From NCBI GenBank assembly GCA_029961685.1, contig JARWKL010000006.1, forward strand, positions 3,286,001-3,350,000: a DNA stretch of 64,000 nt, given 5' to 3'. The notes beneath the pieces are model-generated. The model worked only from the letters and a program-made list of their open reading frames with translations. It made no database searches and had not been told where the DNA came from. Position numbers and translations under genes: made by a program. Positions 1-11,241 of the stretch are shown piece after piece. Each line of letters begins with the position of its first letter. The stretch's first letter is position 1. Source of the stretch: Aristolochia californica. Its lineage: Eukaryota > Streptophyta > Magnoliopsida > Piperales > Aristolochiaceae.

Positions 1-970
1 AATCCCAATAGGTCCAGCAAAAAAAAGGAGAAGATTCCCTTTATCATCGTGAATAACCCCACCATAGCCAACAGGTCCTGGAAAACCAAATGCATTTCTA
101 TCAAAGTTTAGTTTAAAGTACCTGACCGGGGGGGGGGGGGGGACCAAGTCTTCATTATAGGAGGTCGAGGGGGATACGTCATTTTTGCAACCAGATTCCA
201 GTTTTCTCGTAAGTTGATTCCTTCAAGGATTTTAAATTCTTTTCTCATACGAATCCAAGATGTAACTTGCCCAATAACTTGATTGCTAAGAACACTATTA
301 GGGAGCGATTTTTTATTAAACCTTCAATTATTCCGCTCTTTCCAAAGGGCTCAGATGATGTGACCAACGCAGCAAGAGATTAAAAGCTTTCCAAGTTTTG
401 GGTGATTAGACTTAGTGATTGTATGAATAGTTTCTGTGCGGTTTTGATAAGAGCAATACTGCAGGCCGATTTTGTTGATGAGTGGTCCACACCGAGTGAG
501 CATATTTACACAACAATAATATATGATCCGCAGTTTCAGTGGAGACAAAGTAGAACGGGCACATAGGATCAGCAACTTGAGTTCCGCGATATATTAACGA
601 GTCCGAAGTCAATATTTTATTTTGGCAAGTCGTTCACATAGGAATTGTGCAAAGTCCACGCAATTGCAGAGGAGTGACCAGATTGAGTAGGGGGGTGAGA
701 AGAGTTTTATATGCAATTGAGGTAGAGAACGTATCAAGAGCATTGCTTACGCAAACCGCAGATAATTTCGTAATAAAATCAACAACTTCAAGAGTTTCTG
801 TTTCTATTAGAGTTCTACGGAGATTTAAGTTCCAGTTACCAGAGTTCTGCCAGACCACTGAAATATAATCGTCATTGTTCCTTGCAAGAGAGAAGATTTG
901 ACAAAAGCTAGAGTTTAGGCTAGCTTGGGCAATCCGTCCAAAATTTTGTCCTATTTCCAGATCCCACATA
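1..970 (-). pseudogene. LINE A RNase H start and zf-RVT-type region
   Basis: The reverse complement of 1-110 reads FKLNFDRNAFGFPGPVGYGG, the start of the RNase H domain (the first catalytic Asp is in NFD). The rest of the domain is off the edge. About 412-970 encodes the Cys/His region (DPMCPF, then ETADHILLLCKYAHSVW) typical of plant LINE C-termini. Several frameshifts are present. A run of about 14 G residues lies at 128-142. Confidence 0.75.
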
Positions 971-974
971 GCAC

Positions 975-3198
975 TTGACGGATTTTTTAAAAACAGGGAG
1001 CAGCGCTGCTATATTTTTCCAAACAGAAGATAGCTTGTTATACCTTCCTCCTTCAGTCCACCATCCGGAGGATTTGTTTGCTTTACCGGCCACTATATTC
1101 TGCCAAATCAGAGACGGAAATATATTGAATTTCCAGAGCCATTTCAGAAGAAAAGCTGAGTTAGTTGTTGCAATGTCACGAATCCCAAGATCACCCTCAG
1201 CATAAGGCTTACAAACGTCAACCCATTTTACAAGACTATATTTTTTTTCCCCGTTTGCCCTCCCCATAAAAATCGTCTTTTCAGAAACTTGATTCTCTTG
1301 CTGACAGAGACAAGACAGCGGTACAGGGAAAGAAAATAAGATGGAATACCATGTAAACAAGACTTGATCAGAATGAGTTTACCAACTTTAGACAACAATT
1401 TCCCTTTCCAGGAAGAGAGCCCACCTTCCAGCCGCTCAATGACGGGGTGCCAAGAAGATTTCGAGGGCAAGGCAGAGGATAGGAGGAGACCCAAATACGT
1501 TCCCGGAGATGAATCAACTATACAGCCCAGATAATTCCCCATGGAGTTGAGAACCAGGGGGTCAATATTAAAACCTAAAATAGAAGATTTAGCCCAACTT
1601 ACCTTCTGTCCAGAGGACAACTCAAAGAGATTTAGCAAAGCTTTCAAATGCGAGATTTGAGAGAAGGAGCCTTCTTCGAAAAAAACGGTATCATCAGCAT
1701 ATTGTAGTAAAGGAATGTCCTGGCCCGAATCTGTTGAGATAGGATTGAGCCAGCCGGATCTTTTGGCAAATTCGACCATAGAAGCAAGATGCTCCCCCAA
1801 GAGAGTGAAAAGGAAGGGGGACAGAGGGTCACCTTGTCTTATTCCTCTCGTGGCTTTGAAATAACCACAAGGAGTCCCATTTACTAGAACAAAAAAAAAA
1901 ATGGGGAAGATATGCAGCTTCTCATCCAAAATTTCCACCGAGTCCCGAAACCCATTTTATCAAACAGGTAATCAATAAGTTTCCAATTTACACGGTCAAA
2001 GGCTTTCTCAAAGTAAATTTTAAGAACAAACCTTGGTCTATTTGATTTTTGAAGGTGTCAAGAAGCCCATGGGCAGCCATGGCAGAATCTAGAATGTTTC
2101 TTTCTTTTATAAAAGCACTTTAGCAGGGGCTAATAATTTTGGAGAGGTGGGGCCGAAGGCGGTTAGCTAGCAAACGGGCAATGATTTTATAATAACTTGT
2201 GGTGAGGCTGATAGGTCTAAAATCTTGGGGATGAGAGACAGCAGATTTTTTCGGAATAAGTGCAATAAAAGAAGCACCTACTAGAATCTAACTGACCTGA
2301 AGTTTCTTTCAAGGTGTTGATTCGAGCAAAACACGTTATATTCTATTTCCCCATTATATTCTGGTCTAATACCACTGTCACTGTGGCCCATAGAATAACA
2401 CAGGTGGACGTATATGGAACAACCATAATAATTAATTTGTTGTTCACCAAAACTCTTTTTTATGCTTTATGCATATGGAACTCAACCCAATTCTGTTATG
2501 TTAGACTAGTAATAAGTCTAGTAAGTATGTATTCATCATGCCTTGTGAGTGATGCCAACTTGGTGGAAATTTCGGACAAATTCGAAAACTTCTGGTTTGA
2601 TGGTATCCCAAAACTTATGATAGAACTCACCATTAAACCCGTCCGGACCGAGCGCTTTGTCCTTCGGAAGCTTCATCGTAGCAAGTTCAATTTCTTCATT
2701 GTTGAAGGGCTTTTCCAGATCTGCAGCCTCAGCCAAGGAGATTCTCGAGTAGCTGAGCTGAGGCAACTTCGGCCGGTTGAAGTGTTCTTTGGAATACAAC
2801 TCTGAGAAAAACTTGACAAAAATGTTAGAGATGGAGGGGCTATCCGTAATCACTTGGTCTTCATGGCAGATAGAAGTGATACGGCTAAACCTCCTCCTGG
2901 CCGAGCCTATAGCATGGAAAAACTTCGTATTTCCATCCCCCTCGGCCATCCAGCGAAATCTTGCCCACGGTTTCCAATGAATAGTTTCACAACGAAGCAA
3001 ACCAGAAAGCTCAGAATTTAATTGACATCTAAGATTTAACTCAAGGGAAGAAATAGACCTTTGTTCTTCAAGTAGATCAAGCTCCGATATGCGGCGACGA
3101 ACTAAATTCTTCCAAGAAGCAACAGCAGCACGATAGGATATAGACCACGATCGAATCTTTAACTTCAAAGCTTTCAGTTTAAGGGCAAGATTCCCTAG
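975..3198 (-). pseudogene. LINE A reverse transcriptase, broken
   Basis: The minus frame at 2536-3168 carries the RT entry motif (KALGPDGFNGEFYHKFW). The frame at 1228-1938 carries IRQGDPLSPFLF and the catalytic LQYADDTVFF (YADD near 1,691-1,702), followed by YLGL and the thumb. The frame at 920-1360 continues with GDLGIRDIATTNSAFLLKWL. Stops and frameshifts separate the pieces. The coding match is lost between about 2,285 and 2,535, where roughly 250 bp of other sequence appear to be inserted. Confidence 0.8.
2285..2535. other. Non-LINE insertion inside LINE A reverse transcriptase
   Basis: LINE coding similarity stops at both ends of this stretch (GITHKA on one side, VGASFI on the other). 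These motifs are nearly adjacent in the related LINE B. The inserted sequence is AT-rich and I recognise no gene in it. It could be a solo LTR or a small MITE; I could not find a clean duplication at its ends. Confidence 0.4.
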
Positions 3199-3200
3199 AA

Positions 3201-4650
3201 GCCTACAATGAGAGTACTAAACAAAAAAAACGTTTAGAAACTCTTCAGAAATTAAACAAGTTACAAATCTGTAACATTTGTTTTTATGAGAAGTATTACT
3301 GCGAGTTTGCAAGTTACTTCTATAAACTGCAAAAAGAAGATCAGAAACCTTATCTGTCTATCTTTTATGCAAAATTGCCAGAACCATTTGCACATGTAGC
3401 TGAAAAAGACTACATTACAAAGTATTGGCAAAACAATCCAGAACTTGGTACATTAACCATGGACATTTTCCTAAACATTGATACTTTAGGAAGAAGACAT
3501 AGATTTGTACAAGACATGTTGGCAAATCTTTGTGAAGCCCAAAAACTACAAAAGAAAAGTAGTAAGGCAAACAAACAAACATTATGTTGTTCAAACCAGA
3601 ACAAAAATGTAGGAGCTTATGGTTGCAAAACCACCTCCCATAAGCAACGAAAATATCCTAAGAAATTTCAACAGAAAAAATTTAGGATACAAAAAAGTTC
3701 TACAACAAGGTATACTCCTAAAAAGAGATACTTTCGAAAAAGAACAAATTTTGGCCCCACCACATCCAGTAAAGGGTCAAATGCATACTGCCCAAAGGGG
3801 AAAACCCCAAGCAAATGCAAATGCTGGATATGCCAGAAAGAAGGACATTTCGCCAGAGATTGTCCAAATGAAAAACAACAACGACGGTACAGTACATACA
3901 TGGTACTAGCCGAAGAAAATGGATTGGAAATCATCCATTATGATGACATCCAGTCAGAAGATGAAGTATATGAACTTCATCTCAAAACTGAGTCTTCCTC
4001 CTCAGAAAACTCAGAGAACATGTCAGACTCTTCAGGTTCCTTCTCTGAATGAGTATCCGAATAAACGCAGAGCATGTTGCATCTGGAAATTCTTATATCA
4101 CGGTCATGCTTAAACTACCTGGATATATCAAATTCCATATACACGCTCTCGTAGACACAGGAAGTTCATATTGTCTAGCTCGACAAAATCTACTTCCCAC
4201 GGATCTATGGAAACCGCTTGAAGTACCTCTTCAAGTAACAGTTGGCTCCGGCGACACTATCTCTCTCCCTGCCGAAGCTCGAAACATTCATCTCGACATT
4301 GGAGGTGAAAAGTTTATGATTCCAAAACTCATTAGTTTAGGATCAAACATAAATACAGGACCAGATTTAGTCCTAGGAAATGAATGGCTCATGTTTCATG
4401 CCCCAGTAGAGCAAACACCAGCCTACTATAAACTTCGATGTCGCACTCGACGTGAGATCGATAATACTACTGTATTTGTCTACGCAGTAAAACCCACTGA
4501 AGCCTATGCCATTTCTGGCAATGGAGATGTCCTCCATCAAGTCTTCAAAAAACGCAGCAAGCGTGGTGATGAGATTCCTCCCTTAGAAACTCTGCTCCTC
4601 GCTGAGTCCTGTGAATCTGAAGTTCAGCAACTTCTAGAATCCACTTGTTC
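3201..4650 (+). mobile_element. Endogenous caulimovirid (pararetrovirus) fragment
   Basis: A plus-strand stretch inside minus-strand LINE A encodes two adjacent reading frames in the order expected of Caulimoviridae polyproteins: capsid C-terminal part with a zinc knuckle, then an aspartic protease. RT, RNase H, movement protein and intergenic region are absent, so it is a fragment. Junctions are approximate (left about 3,198-3,205, right about 4,620-4,680), set by where LINE coding similarity stops and resumes on the other strand. The genus cannot be settled from this piece. Confidence 0.75.
3204..4052 (+). pseudogene. Caulimovirid capsid protein fragment with CCHC zinc knuckle
   Basis: The frame is open from the junction near 3,204; the first in-frame ATG is at about 3,375 only because the N-terminal part is missing. 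The middle is very basic (Lys/Arg/Gln-rich). A CX2CX4HX4C knuckle (CWICQKEGHFARDC) lies at 3,822-3,863. The C-terminal tail is acidic and Ser-rich, ending at 4,052. This layout of basic stretch, knuckle and acidic tail is typical of plant pararetrovirus capsids. LTR-element gag is the alternative, but the following protease and the core sequence favour a caulimovirid. Truncated and not expected to be functional. Confidence 0.75.
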
Positions 4651-4708
4651 CACCCAGGATTTGGGTGATGATTCAGTTCTTCCCACCAGACCGGGATGGA
4701 AGAATTGA
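4049..4708 (+). pseudogene. Caulimovirid aspartic protease fragment
   Basis: Its ATG overlaps the capsid stop in an ATGA (4,049-4,052). The retropepsin active-site motif LVDTGSS is at about 4,151-4,171, followed by a second family motif near LVLGNEWL. It continues open until it runs into LINE sequence on the right, so the last 15-25 codons before 4,708 are probably LINE-derived. The reverse transcriptase that should follow is missing. Confidence 0.7.
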
Positions 4709-5470
4709 AAACTTCCAACAGAGTCCAAGAGTTTTCAAACCGGAATGGAGAAGGATTCCGAGAGGGGGGGAATGTATTGATATGAATGGGCCAGTGGTCG
4801 GAACCGATTTTGTTAAGAACTTGGCCAAATGTGTTTGGAAAAAGATTAAGCCAATCATTGTTAACAAAAAAGTGGTCCAACTTTGAGAGGATAGGAGGGC
4901 ATTGGCAATTTGACCATGTGAACTTTTCCTAGATAAAAACATTTCTGAGAGATTAAGACTACAGATGCGGTCGGAGAAGGCCCGCATTGCAGAGGTGGTT
5001 CTGGGAGCAAGAGGGCTTTTTTCAGAGCAAAGCAAAATAGAGTTGAAATTGCCTGCTAGAAGCCAAGGCAAGTCCCATAAGCGGACTAAGTAAAATAGTT
5101 CTTCCCAAAAAAACGCACGATTAGCCGATCTAGTCGGACCATACACACCAGCAGGACCCCACGACGTGCCCAAGGTATGATCGTAAAAACGGATACCAAT
5201 GGAGTACTGCCCCAATTGGCTGAGGTTAGCGTCCAAAGCTTTTGGATCCCAGAGGACAAGAATGCCACCTGAGTGCCCAATAGCATCAACCGTTGCCCAC
5301 GCTGGGTCCAAGTTATACCATAACTCGCAGGCGATAGAATAATCAAAAGTTTGTAGTTTAGTTTCCACAAGAACTACAATTTTTGGCTTACATTCCATAA
5401 GGGTGGCTTTGATGATAGCACGCTTAGAGTGTGACCTAATTCCTCGGACATTCCATGACATGATAATCAT
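4690..5470 (-). pseudogene. LINE A apurinic-type endonuclease, broken
   Basis: Starts MIIMSWNVRGIRSHSKRA, with the metal-binding Glu in VVLVETK and GHSGGILVLWD further on. The catalytic DFN motif reads AGNFN, an Asp-to-Asn change. The GSDHWPI motif lies in another frame (4,545-4,880), so at least one frameshift is present. The end abuts the pararetroviral fragment. Confidence 0.8.
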
Positions 5471-5479
5471 TGAGAAACT

Positions 5480-8400
5480 GGCAGGTTGATATCCTTCTCT
5501 GGCTAGCGAGAAGCGTTGGGGTAAGAGCTGAAGATCACGGCAAGTTCAGCTAGTTCGATGTATTCTTCAGGTGGGAGATTGACTACTTGCTCTTCCAAGA
5601 AAAAGAGGATATCCTCAGCCGGGGTGAGTTTGCGCTGAGTTTGGCTGGTTCAGGTAGGGACTGAGGCAGAGTAGCTGGGGATACGTGTATTCCATTGGAG
5701 GTATTGGGGGAGGCGGGAGGGGGGTGGGGAGGTAGTGAGGAGGGGAGGATGGGGATGTTCATGTACTGGGAGGAGGTGGATTTCGCTTTTCCCTTTTTCT
5801 TTTTTTGGAGTAGGTAAAGAGGGTCGGGGTGGTTAACGTTCTTTTTTTCTTTCTCGGGGTTTGCCATATCAGAGGCTGGGGATAGGGGAGTTCTGCTTTT
5901 AGAAGTTGACGCCTCCATGGTGGGATTTGGTTTGAATGTTTGTAAAGGAACGGGTGGAGAGGTAGAGGTCGTGGGGGGGGGGGGGAAGGAATTTATATGT
6001 GTTTGGGGAAGGTAGTATCCCAGACGGTATCAGAATTGGCAGAGATTTTGTTTGATTTGGCCAAGTTGTCAGACTGATTGGCGTCAGTCCGAATGGGATT
6101 GTACTGGTAGATTGCCCGTCTAGGAATGTGATGTGGTGGGGGAGGTTTCGAAGATATCTTTATGCCTGGTTTAGGAAGGGAGAAGGATTTTTTTGGGTTG
6201 GAAATTGTGTTGTGTGGGGCTCGAGGGAAATGAGGGGATTTACAGAAATTTGGATATGAAAGGTTATTTCTGTCAGGTGTGGAAGATGCCTGATCGGAAA
6301 GGAAAGTTGACGTGGAGGGAGATTTTTTAGAGGCTCGAGGGAGGATATGAGGGTGAAGAGTGTTGCTTTGTTTCGAGGGCAGCGGAGTCAGAAAGGTGAC
6401 TGGGGGAGTAAACGAGGTGTTATGAGTGGGTTGTCTTTTCAGGTTGCGGACCAGGGGTAGAGAGGTTGAAATAACATGTGAAGTGATGAAGGGTAATGGA
6501 GGTTCAAGGTATGAAGTGAGAGATCGGGCTTCAAGATTTGGGTAAGTCAGAGAAGGATGTGACGACGACGAAAGGTTTTGGTTGTCATGGAGGGAGGATG
6601 GGACATATAGGAGTTTAGTAGTTGGGGTTGCGGGATTCTGACACGAGGAAGGAGTCAGGGGCATATCGAGGGGGGATGGCGGAATGATGGGAGAAAGTGA
6701 GAGAATGTCGGGATGAGAGTTGGAAGGCAGCAATGGGATTGTGTGGGCTAGAGTTGTGATGTTTGGAAGAGGGTGTGATGTGAGGCGGACCTTCGAGGGA
6801 AGGTAGCGGAGGTGTGAGGATAGAAAGTTCAAAAGGTGATGATGTTAATGTTTTGATTTTGGCAGTCTGACATGAGGACGGGCATGGGAGGTTTTTAATG
6901 GGTGGCAATGGGATGTTTGGAAAAAGGAGGGATTCGCCAGTTTGACATAAGGACGGGGGCGGGATGTTTCCCAAGGGTGGCGATGGGATGTTTGGAAGAA
7001 AGGGCGGTTTGGCAGTCTGACATGAGGACGAAGGCGGGAGGTTTCCCAAGGGTGGCGATGGGATGTTTGGAAAAAGGGACGGTTCAGCAGTCTGACATGA
7101 GGACGGGGGCCGGAGGTTTCCCAAGGGTGGCGATGGGATGTTTGGAAGAAGGGGCAATTTGGCAGTCTGACATGAGGACGGGGGCTAAAGGTTTCCCAAG
7201 GGTGGCGATGGGATGTTTGGAAAAAAGAGTGGTTCGTCAATCTGACATGAGGATGGGGACGGGAGGTTTCCCAAGGGTGGCGATGGGATGTTAGGAAAAA
7301 AAGGACGATTGGTTGTATTGGGATGTGACTCGGGCGGCGATGGTGGAGATACGTTTGGTGGAGATGTGATAGTTGGCCAGAGGTTTTGGTTTTTCTGGAA
7401 AGGAAGGTTAGGATGTGGCGAGGAAGTGGGGCGATCTAGACTAGGTAATAATGATTTTGTGGGGAGGGAGATGGCATGTAAATAGGTTTTTTGGATTTTT
7501 TGGCTGTTTGGAGTATCGAGAAGGGGATTTTCCCTATGCACGGCCATGATTATTGCTTGCCCCTGAGTTGATTTGGTTAACTCAAAGCCTGATTTTGGGC
7601 AAGCTAGGATTCTGTTCAACTCAGGACTTGGCGGTTTCCCGAGTCTAGTGTGGGTTAACTCGGAAGCTTGCGAGTCAATGTTCATGGAGTGGAGACAGGT
7701 CATCTCCCTGAACTCCAGAGTAATCCAAGTAAAAAAGTTTCCAGAGTGGAGTTTGATGAGATGCGTACCACTTACAGGGGCCTTTTGGCTTGATGATGAA
7801 CTTTAGCAAGAACAATTATGTGGCTTTTTCTTCCACCCAAGCTAGCTCTCCAAAAATGTTGGCTAGGCTTTCCAGGGTATGTCTACATTGGAGCTCCGAT
7901 GGAATACCTCGGGCAATAGCCCAATGACTGTTTAAGACGAGCCCAATGGTCTAGCAAGCTAGGCTCTCGATTGGAGATGTAGTCTCATTTTGCAAGCGGA
8001 ATAATTCATTTCTATCTTCTTGTGTTTGAGAAAGCAGTAACCAGCTTTGGTCTTGTATGTGCATGATGTCTAGATTCTTTCGAAATTTTTCTCTTATCCA
8101 TTCCCCAATCTGTTTTGCATTGTTGGACTCCGGATGCACAGTGATGATTATTGCCATTGATAAGCGCTTCTGGCCGTCTATCATGGCTTGGTCCGGAAGA
8201 ATTAAGGAGATGTGGTTTTCGTGGTGGCTGAATTTGGAGGAGGGAAGGGGCGGGAGCTTGGCATTCATTTCTGGGGTATTTAGGATGTTTTTGCTTTGAT
8301 GGGGCGGCAATGCCCTTTTCTGAGAGATTTCTTGGACAGGAATGGAGGGAATTAAGGCGGTAAGATTTTTCTGGAGATTGGCGGATGGTGGAAGGGGAAT

Positions 8401-8860
8401 GGGTAATTTGGTGAATGATTCTTTCTGTGATAGTTGGAGGATCATATTGTAGAAATTTTTCCAACCCATCCCAGATTGGGAACTCTAGGGAAGTAAGATC
8501 ATGCCCATGATTTTTGCTCCTCTTCTCTGCGAAATTGAACATTCAAGCTTACCTCAATGGTATTGTGTGTGCATCTGGAATTCCAACTCCCTAGTGAATA
8601 GAGATCTTCCGTGGTTCGACCCGTTTTTCCATTACATACTCTAATCAGTATGATGCCGAAAGCTTCCAGTGCTTGGCTGGGTATGGAGATGAAGGATTTC
8701 TTTGCTCCTGATCTGGAAGTGATGCGGAAGAAGGATCCATTGTTGATTTTTAATTTCTGAATAGAGATGGAACCTTTTTCGTTTTTGAATTGTATTTCGT
8801 CTGGATTCTCCACCCTGATTCTCCTTCTTGATGTTCGATTGATGACCGTCAGCCATTCCG
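5480..8860 (-). pseudogene. LINE A ORF1 (gag-like), Pro/Ser-rich and broken
   Basis: The 5' part (8,499-8,856) encodes FRITSRSGAKKSFISIP, matching the ORF1 of LINEs B and C in this window (RSFISIP). The part at 7,951-8,469 encodes MAIIITVHPESNNAKQIGEW and a charged region resembling DUF4283-type plant LINE ORF1. The remainder is low-complexity Pro/Ser/Lys-rich sequence with six 25-residue repeats. A stop near 7,185 and frameshifts near 6,830 and 8,490 break it. Confidence 0.65.
6861..7310 (-). repeat. 75-bp minisatellite, six units, inside LINE A ORF1
   Basis: Unit starts are at 6861, 6936, 7011, 7086, 7161 and 7236, exactly 75 bp apart, each with a form of (g)gcagtctgacatgagga. The length is a multiple of three, so every frame stays open on both strands; on the minus strand one frame reads PNIPSPPLGN per unit. 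Units differ by substitutions only. Confidence 0.93.
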
Positions 8861-9059
8861 ATTCGTCTTCCTATACCTTCGAGTGGGGGGGGATTGTGCT
8901 ATCACTAGGATCCGTTTATGTGGCTGCTTTCTCTGCTGCTGCGGTGGACTGGTTCACTCCGAACGATCAGAGCTCTGCTCTACTTGGAGAGGTGGGGTAG
9001 GGTGATGGTTTGTGGGTGATGGTGGTGGGTTTCGGGGGGGTCCCAGGAGGGGCTCACTC

Positions 9060-11075
9060 TCGCTCATTTCTCATAGCCCATCCAGAAGCTTCAGAGACAA
9101 AAAGCTAATACACAACAAGTTTAACATTGAAAGACTCTTTCAGATCAAATAACAAAGACGTAATACCTGACATAAGCCCCTCAGTCAAGAACCCACATAG
9201 ATGACAGACACACATGAAGAGTAAACATACCTGAACTTGCCTGAGTGGCAATAGAAGCAAAAGCCTGAGCAACAGACACAAAAAGGGAGGCAGCTAAAAC
9301 CTGAGCCATAGATGCAAAAGGAGGGGTAGCTAAAAGTTGAGCCAATTTGTTGTTGTTGTTGTAGTAACCGGTGCATCTCATCTGGAGCCCCTGGTGTAGC
9401 AGTGTTCACCACCTCAGTCGAGGTTTCACTATTGTCATGAATGGTCGAGTTTGCCGGTTTACCACATTTAATCCACCACCTATCCGAGAAGTGATTTGTT
9501 CTTCCAAAATGGTTACATTTCCTCTCAGACTTACCATCACTTTAGCTTCAACCTCGACTAGATCCATCTCTACATATGCCTCTGCTAGCACTGTTGCGAC
9601 CCCTAGATGATTTTGTGAAACCAACAGTATTAAGGATAGTGGCTTCCACCACTTTAACTCCTTTACCCCCCTTGGGTACAACCATATTCCAAGCTTGCAT
9701 AATTTTGTTCAAAGTGATGGACAATGTAGACACATTATCTGAAGCAAGTACATGGGCTTTAATTCCATCAATTTCAGAACCTAAGCCATCAAGGAATTTA
9801 GCGATCAACAACTTATTCTCTTGCTTCCTTAACTCATGTTCATCTATAGTGAATGGATGATACACATTAATTTCCTGCCAAACTCATAGAAATTCACTAG
9901 AGTACTCAGTAATAGACCTATTACCCCTCTTAAAGCCAAAGAAGTTAGTATACAATTCACACACTCAAGACAAATTTCTTGTGCATACAAAAATTCTAGG
10001 GACACCCACATGGCTTTTGTAGTTTGACAATCTATGTAATTGAAAATCCAAGTCATAGCCTAACTGTCCTCAACCTCTCAATCATCATTCATAGGAATTG
10101 GAGGATCATCCCAAATATAATAGGACTTCCTCTTGGCTTTCAAGTACATTTGGACAGACTCTACCCAATTAAGATAATTTGGTTCATGCAGCATTTCCGA
10201 ACTAATCACATCCGTGTTTTTCCCATCAAAACTACTAACTTCTCTAGATGGAGTGTAAACTTCACCTGAATCAACCATACCAATAGAATATTTTCTAATC
10301 CAATGAACTCCTATGCGTGGACCAAGTATGTGAGCCCCACTTCAAAAAATAAGGGTTAAGACAATAATATGATGTGAGCACTTAAAGAAATCTCAACAAC
10401 CACAATTAATACAATTTTAGAAGAATTAATCCAAATACACCTCAATTAGGGCTGACATCAACCTAGGGTAGGATGATGCAGGCACTGGGACGGGGTAGGT
10501 TTGTGCACATTCCAAGAAATAGGCTTGAGCCTAATAAACCCTCATAGGGCAATTAAATACTTCAGAACTACTCAATAAGCAGCAGAACCATTAACCCTAG
10601 GGTTATGGTACAGAAAAAAGGAAAAAAATTGAGTTTTTACCAACCAGTCAAGCACGATTTGTGCACATTCCAAGAAATAGGCTTGAGCCTAATAAACCCT
10701 CATAGGGCAATTAAATACTTCGAAACTACTCAATAGGCTGCACAGAACCATTAACACTAGGGTTATGGCAGAGAAAGAATGGAAAAAAATTGAGTTTTTA
10801 CCAACCAGTCAAGCACAAAGTTTGAGAGATCCCTCTTCTAGGAATTCACACCCTTCAATAGAGTATGCTGATGGCAAAGAAGGCCTCCCAAATGCGATCT
10901 ACTGTTCTAATAATATTAAAAAAAGTAAAGATTGTTGAGTCTAGAGAGAGAATGAGGGGAGAGAGGAGAAAAGAGAGGTCTAAAAAAGAGTCTCATTGGG
11001 GATCGTGTCAACCCCCTTCTCTATTTAATAATGTGATTAGCACAATTATAAAAACGCCCCCTTCTTACACCTAAT
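9060..11075 (-). mobile_element. Copia A: Ty1/copia gag remnant with LTR-like sequence
   Basis: Minus frames at 10,078-10,278 (NYLNWVESVQMYLKAK), 9,844-10,056 and 9,548-9,865 (NKLLIAKFLDGLGSEIDGIK) match the UBN2-type gag of plant copia elements, broken by frameshifts. Pol is absent. To the right (about 10,300-11,075) is noncoding sequence that should contain the 5' LTR; LTR ends could not be fixed. A second relative is at about 57.5-58.9 kb. Confidence 0.65.
10501..10816. repeat. 158-bp tandem duplication in the copia A leader
   Basis: Copies start at 10,501 and 10,659 with ttgtgcacattccaagaaat and end with ttaccaaccagtcaagcac. They differ at about ten positions. Confidence 0.9.
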
Positions 11076-11241
11076 CACTTAACTCCTTATATCTCCCATT
11101 CTACATATCTAAATTACATGAAATATGAACTATAAACATAACAAAATATGTAGAACAAGATGACATGGAAATATGTAACATACACAGAGGAAAAATGACC
11201 AAAATACACCTGAGTAGATTTTCTAACAAGAGGAATCTCAC

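Larger units (their letters stand above)
1..9058 (-). mobile_element. LINE A: L1-clade non-LTR retrotransposon, decayed, runs off left edge
   Basis: On the minus strand, from right to left, the order is ORF1 (gag-like), endonuclease, reverse transcriptase, zf-RVT-type region and RNase H, the usual order of RNase H-bearing plant L1 elements. All frames carry stops or frameshifts. The 3' end lies left of position 1. The 5' limit is set near 9,058, where the GC-richer leader changes to copia sequence. The element is interrupted by a caulimovirid fragment (about 3,200-4,650) and by an unexplained stretch at about 2,285-2,535. Confidence 0.85.

Noticed and set aside
3375..4708. Zinc-knuckle and protease frames as a host gene or gypsy element
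   Set aside because: No LTRs, and the order and composition fit a caulimovirid fragment better; a gypsy origin stays possible at low weight.
6902..7294. Plus-strand repeat protein frame of about 130 residues
   Set aside because: Open only because the 75-bp repeat keeps all frames open; the coding strand of the LINE is minus.
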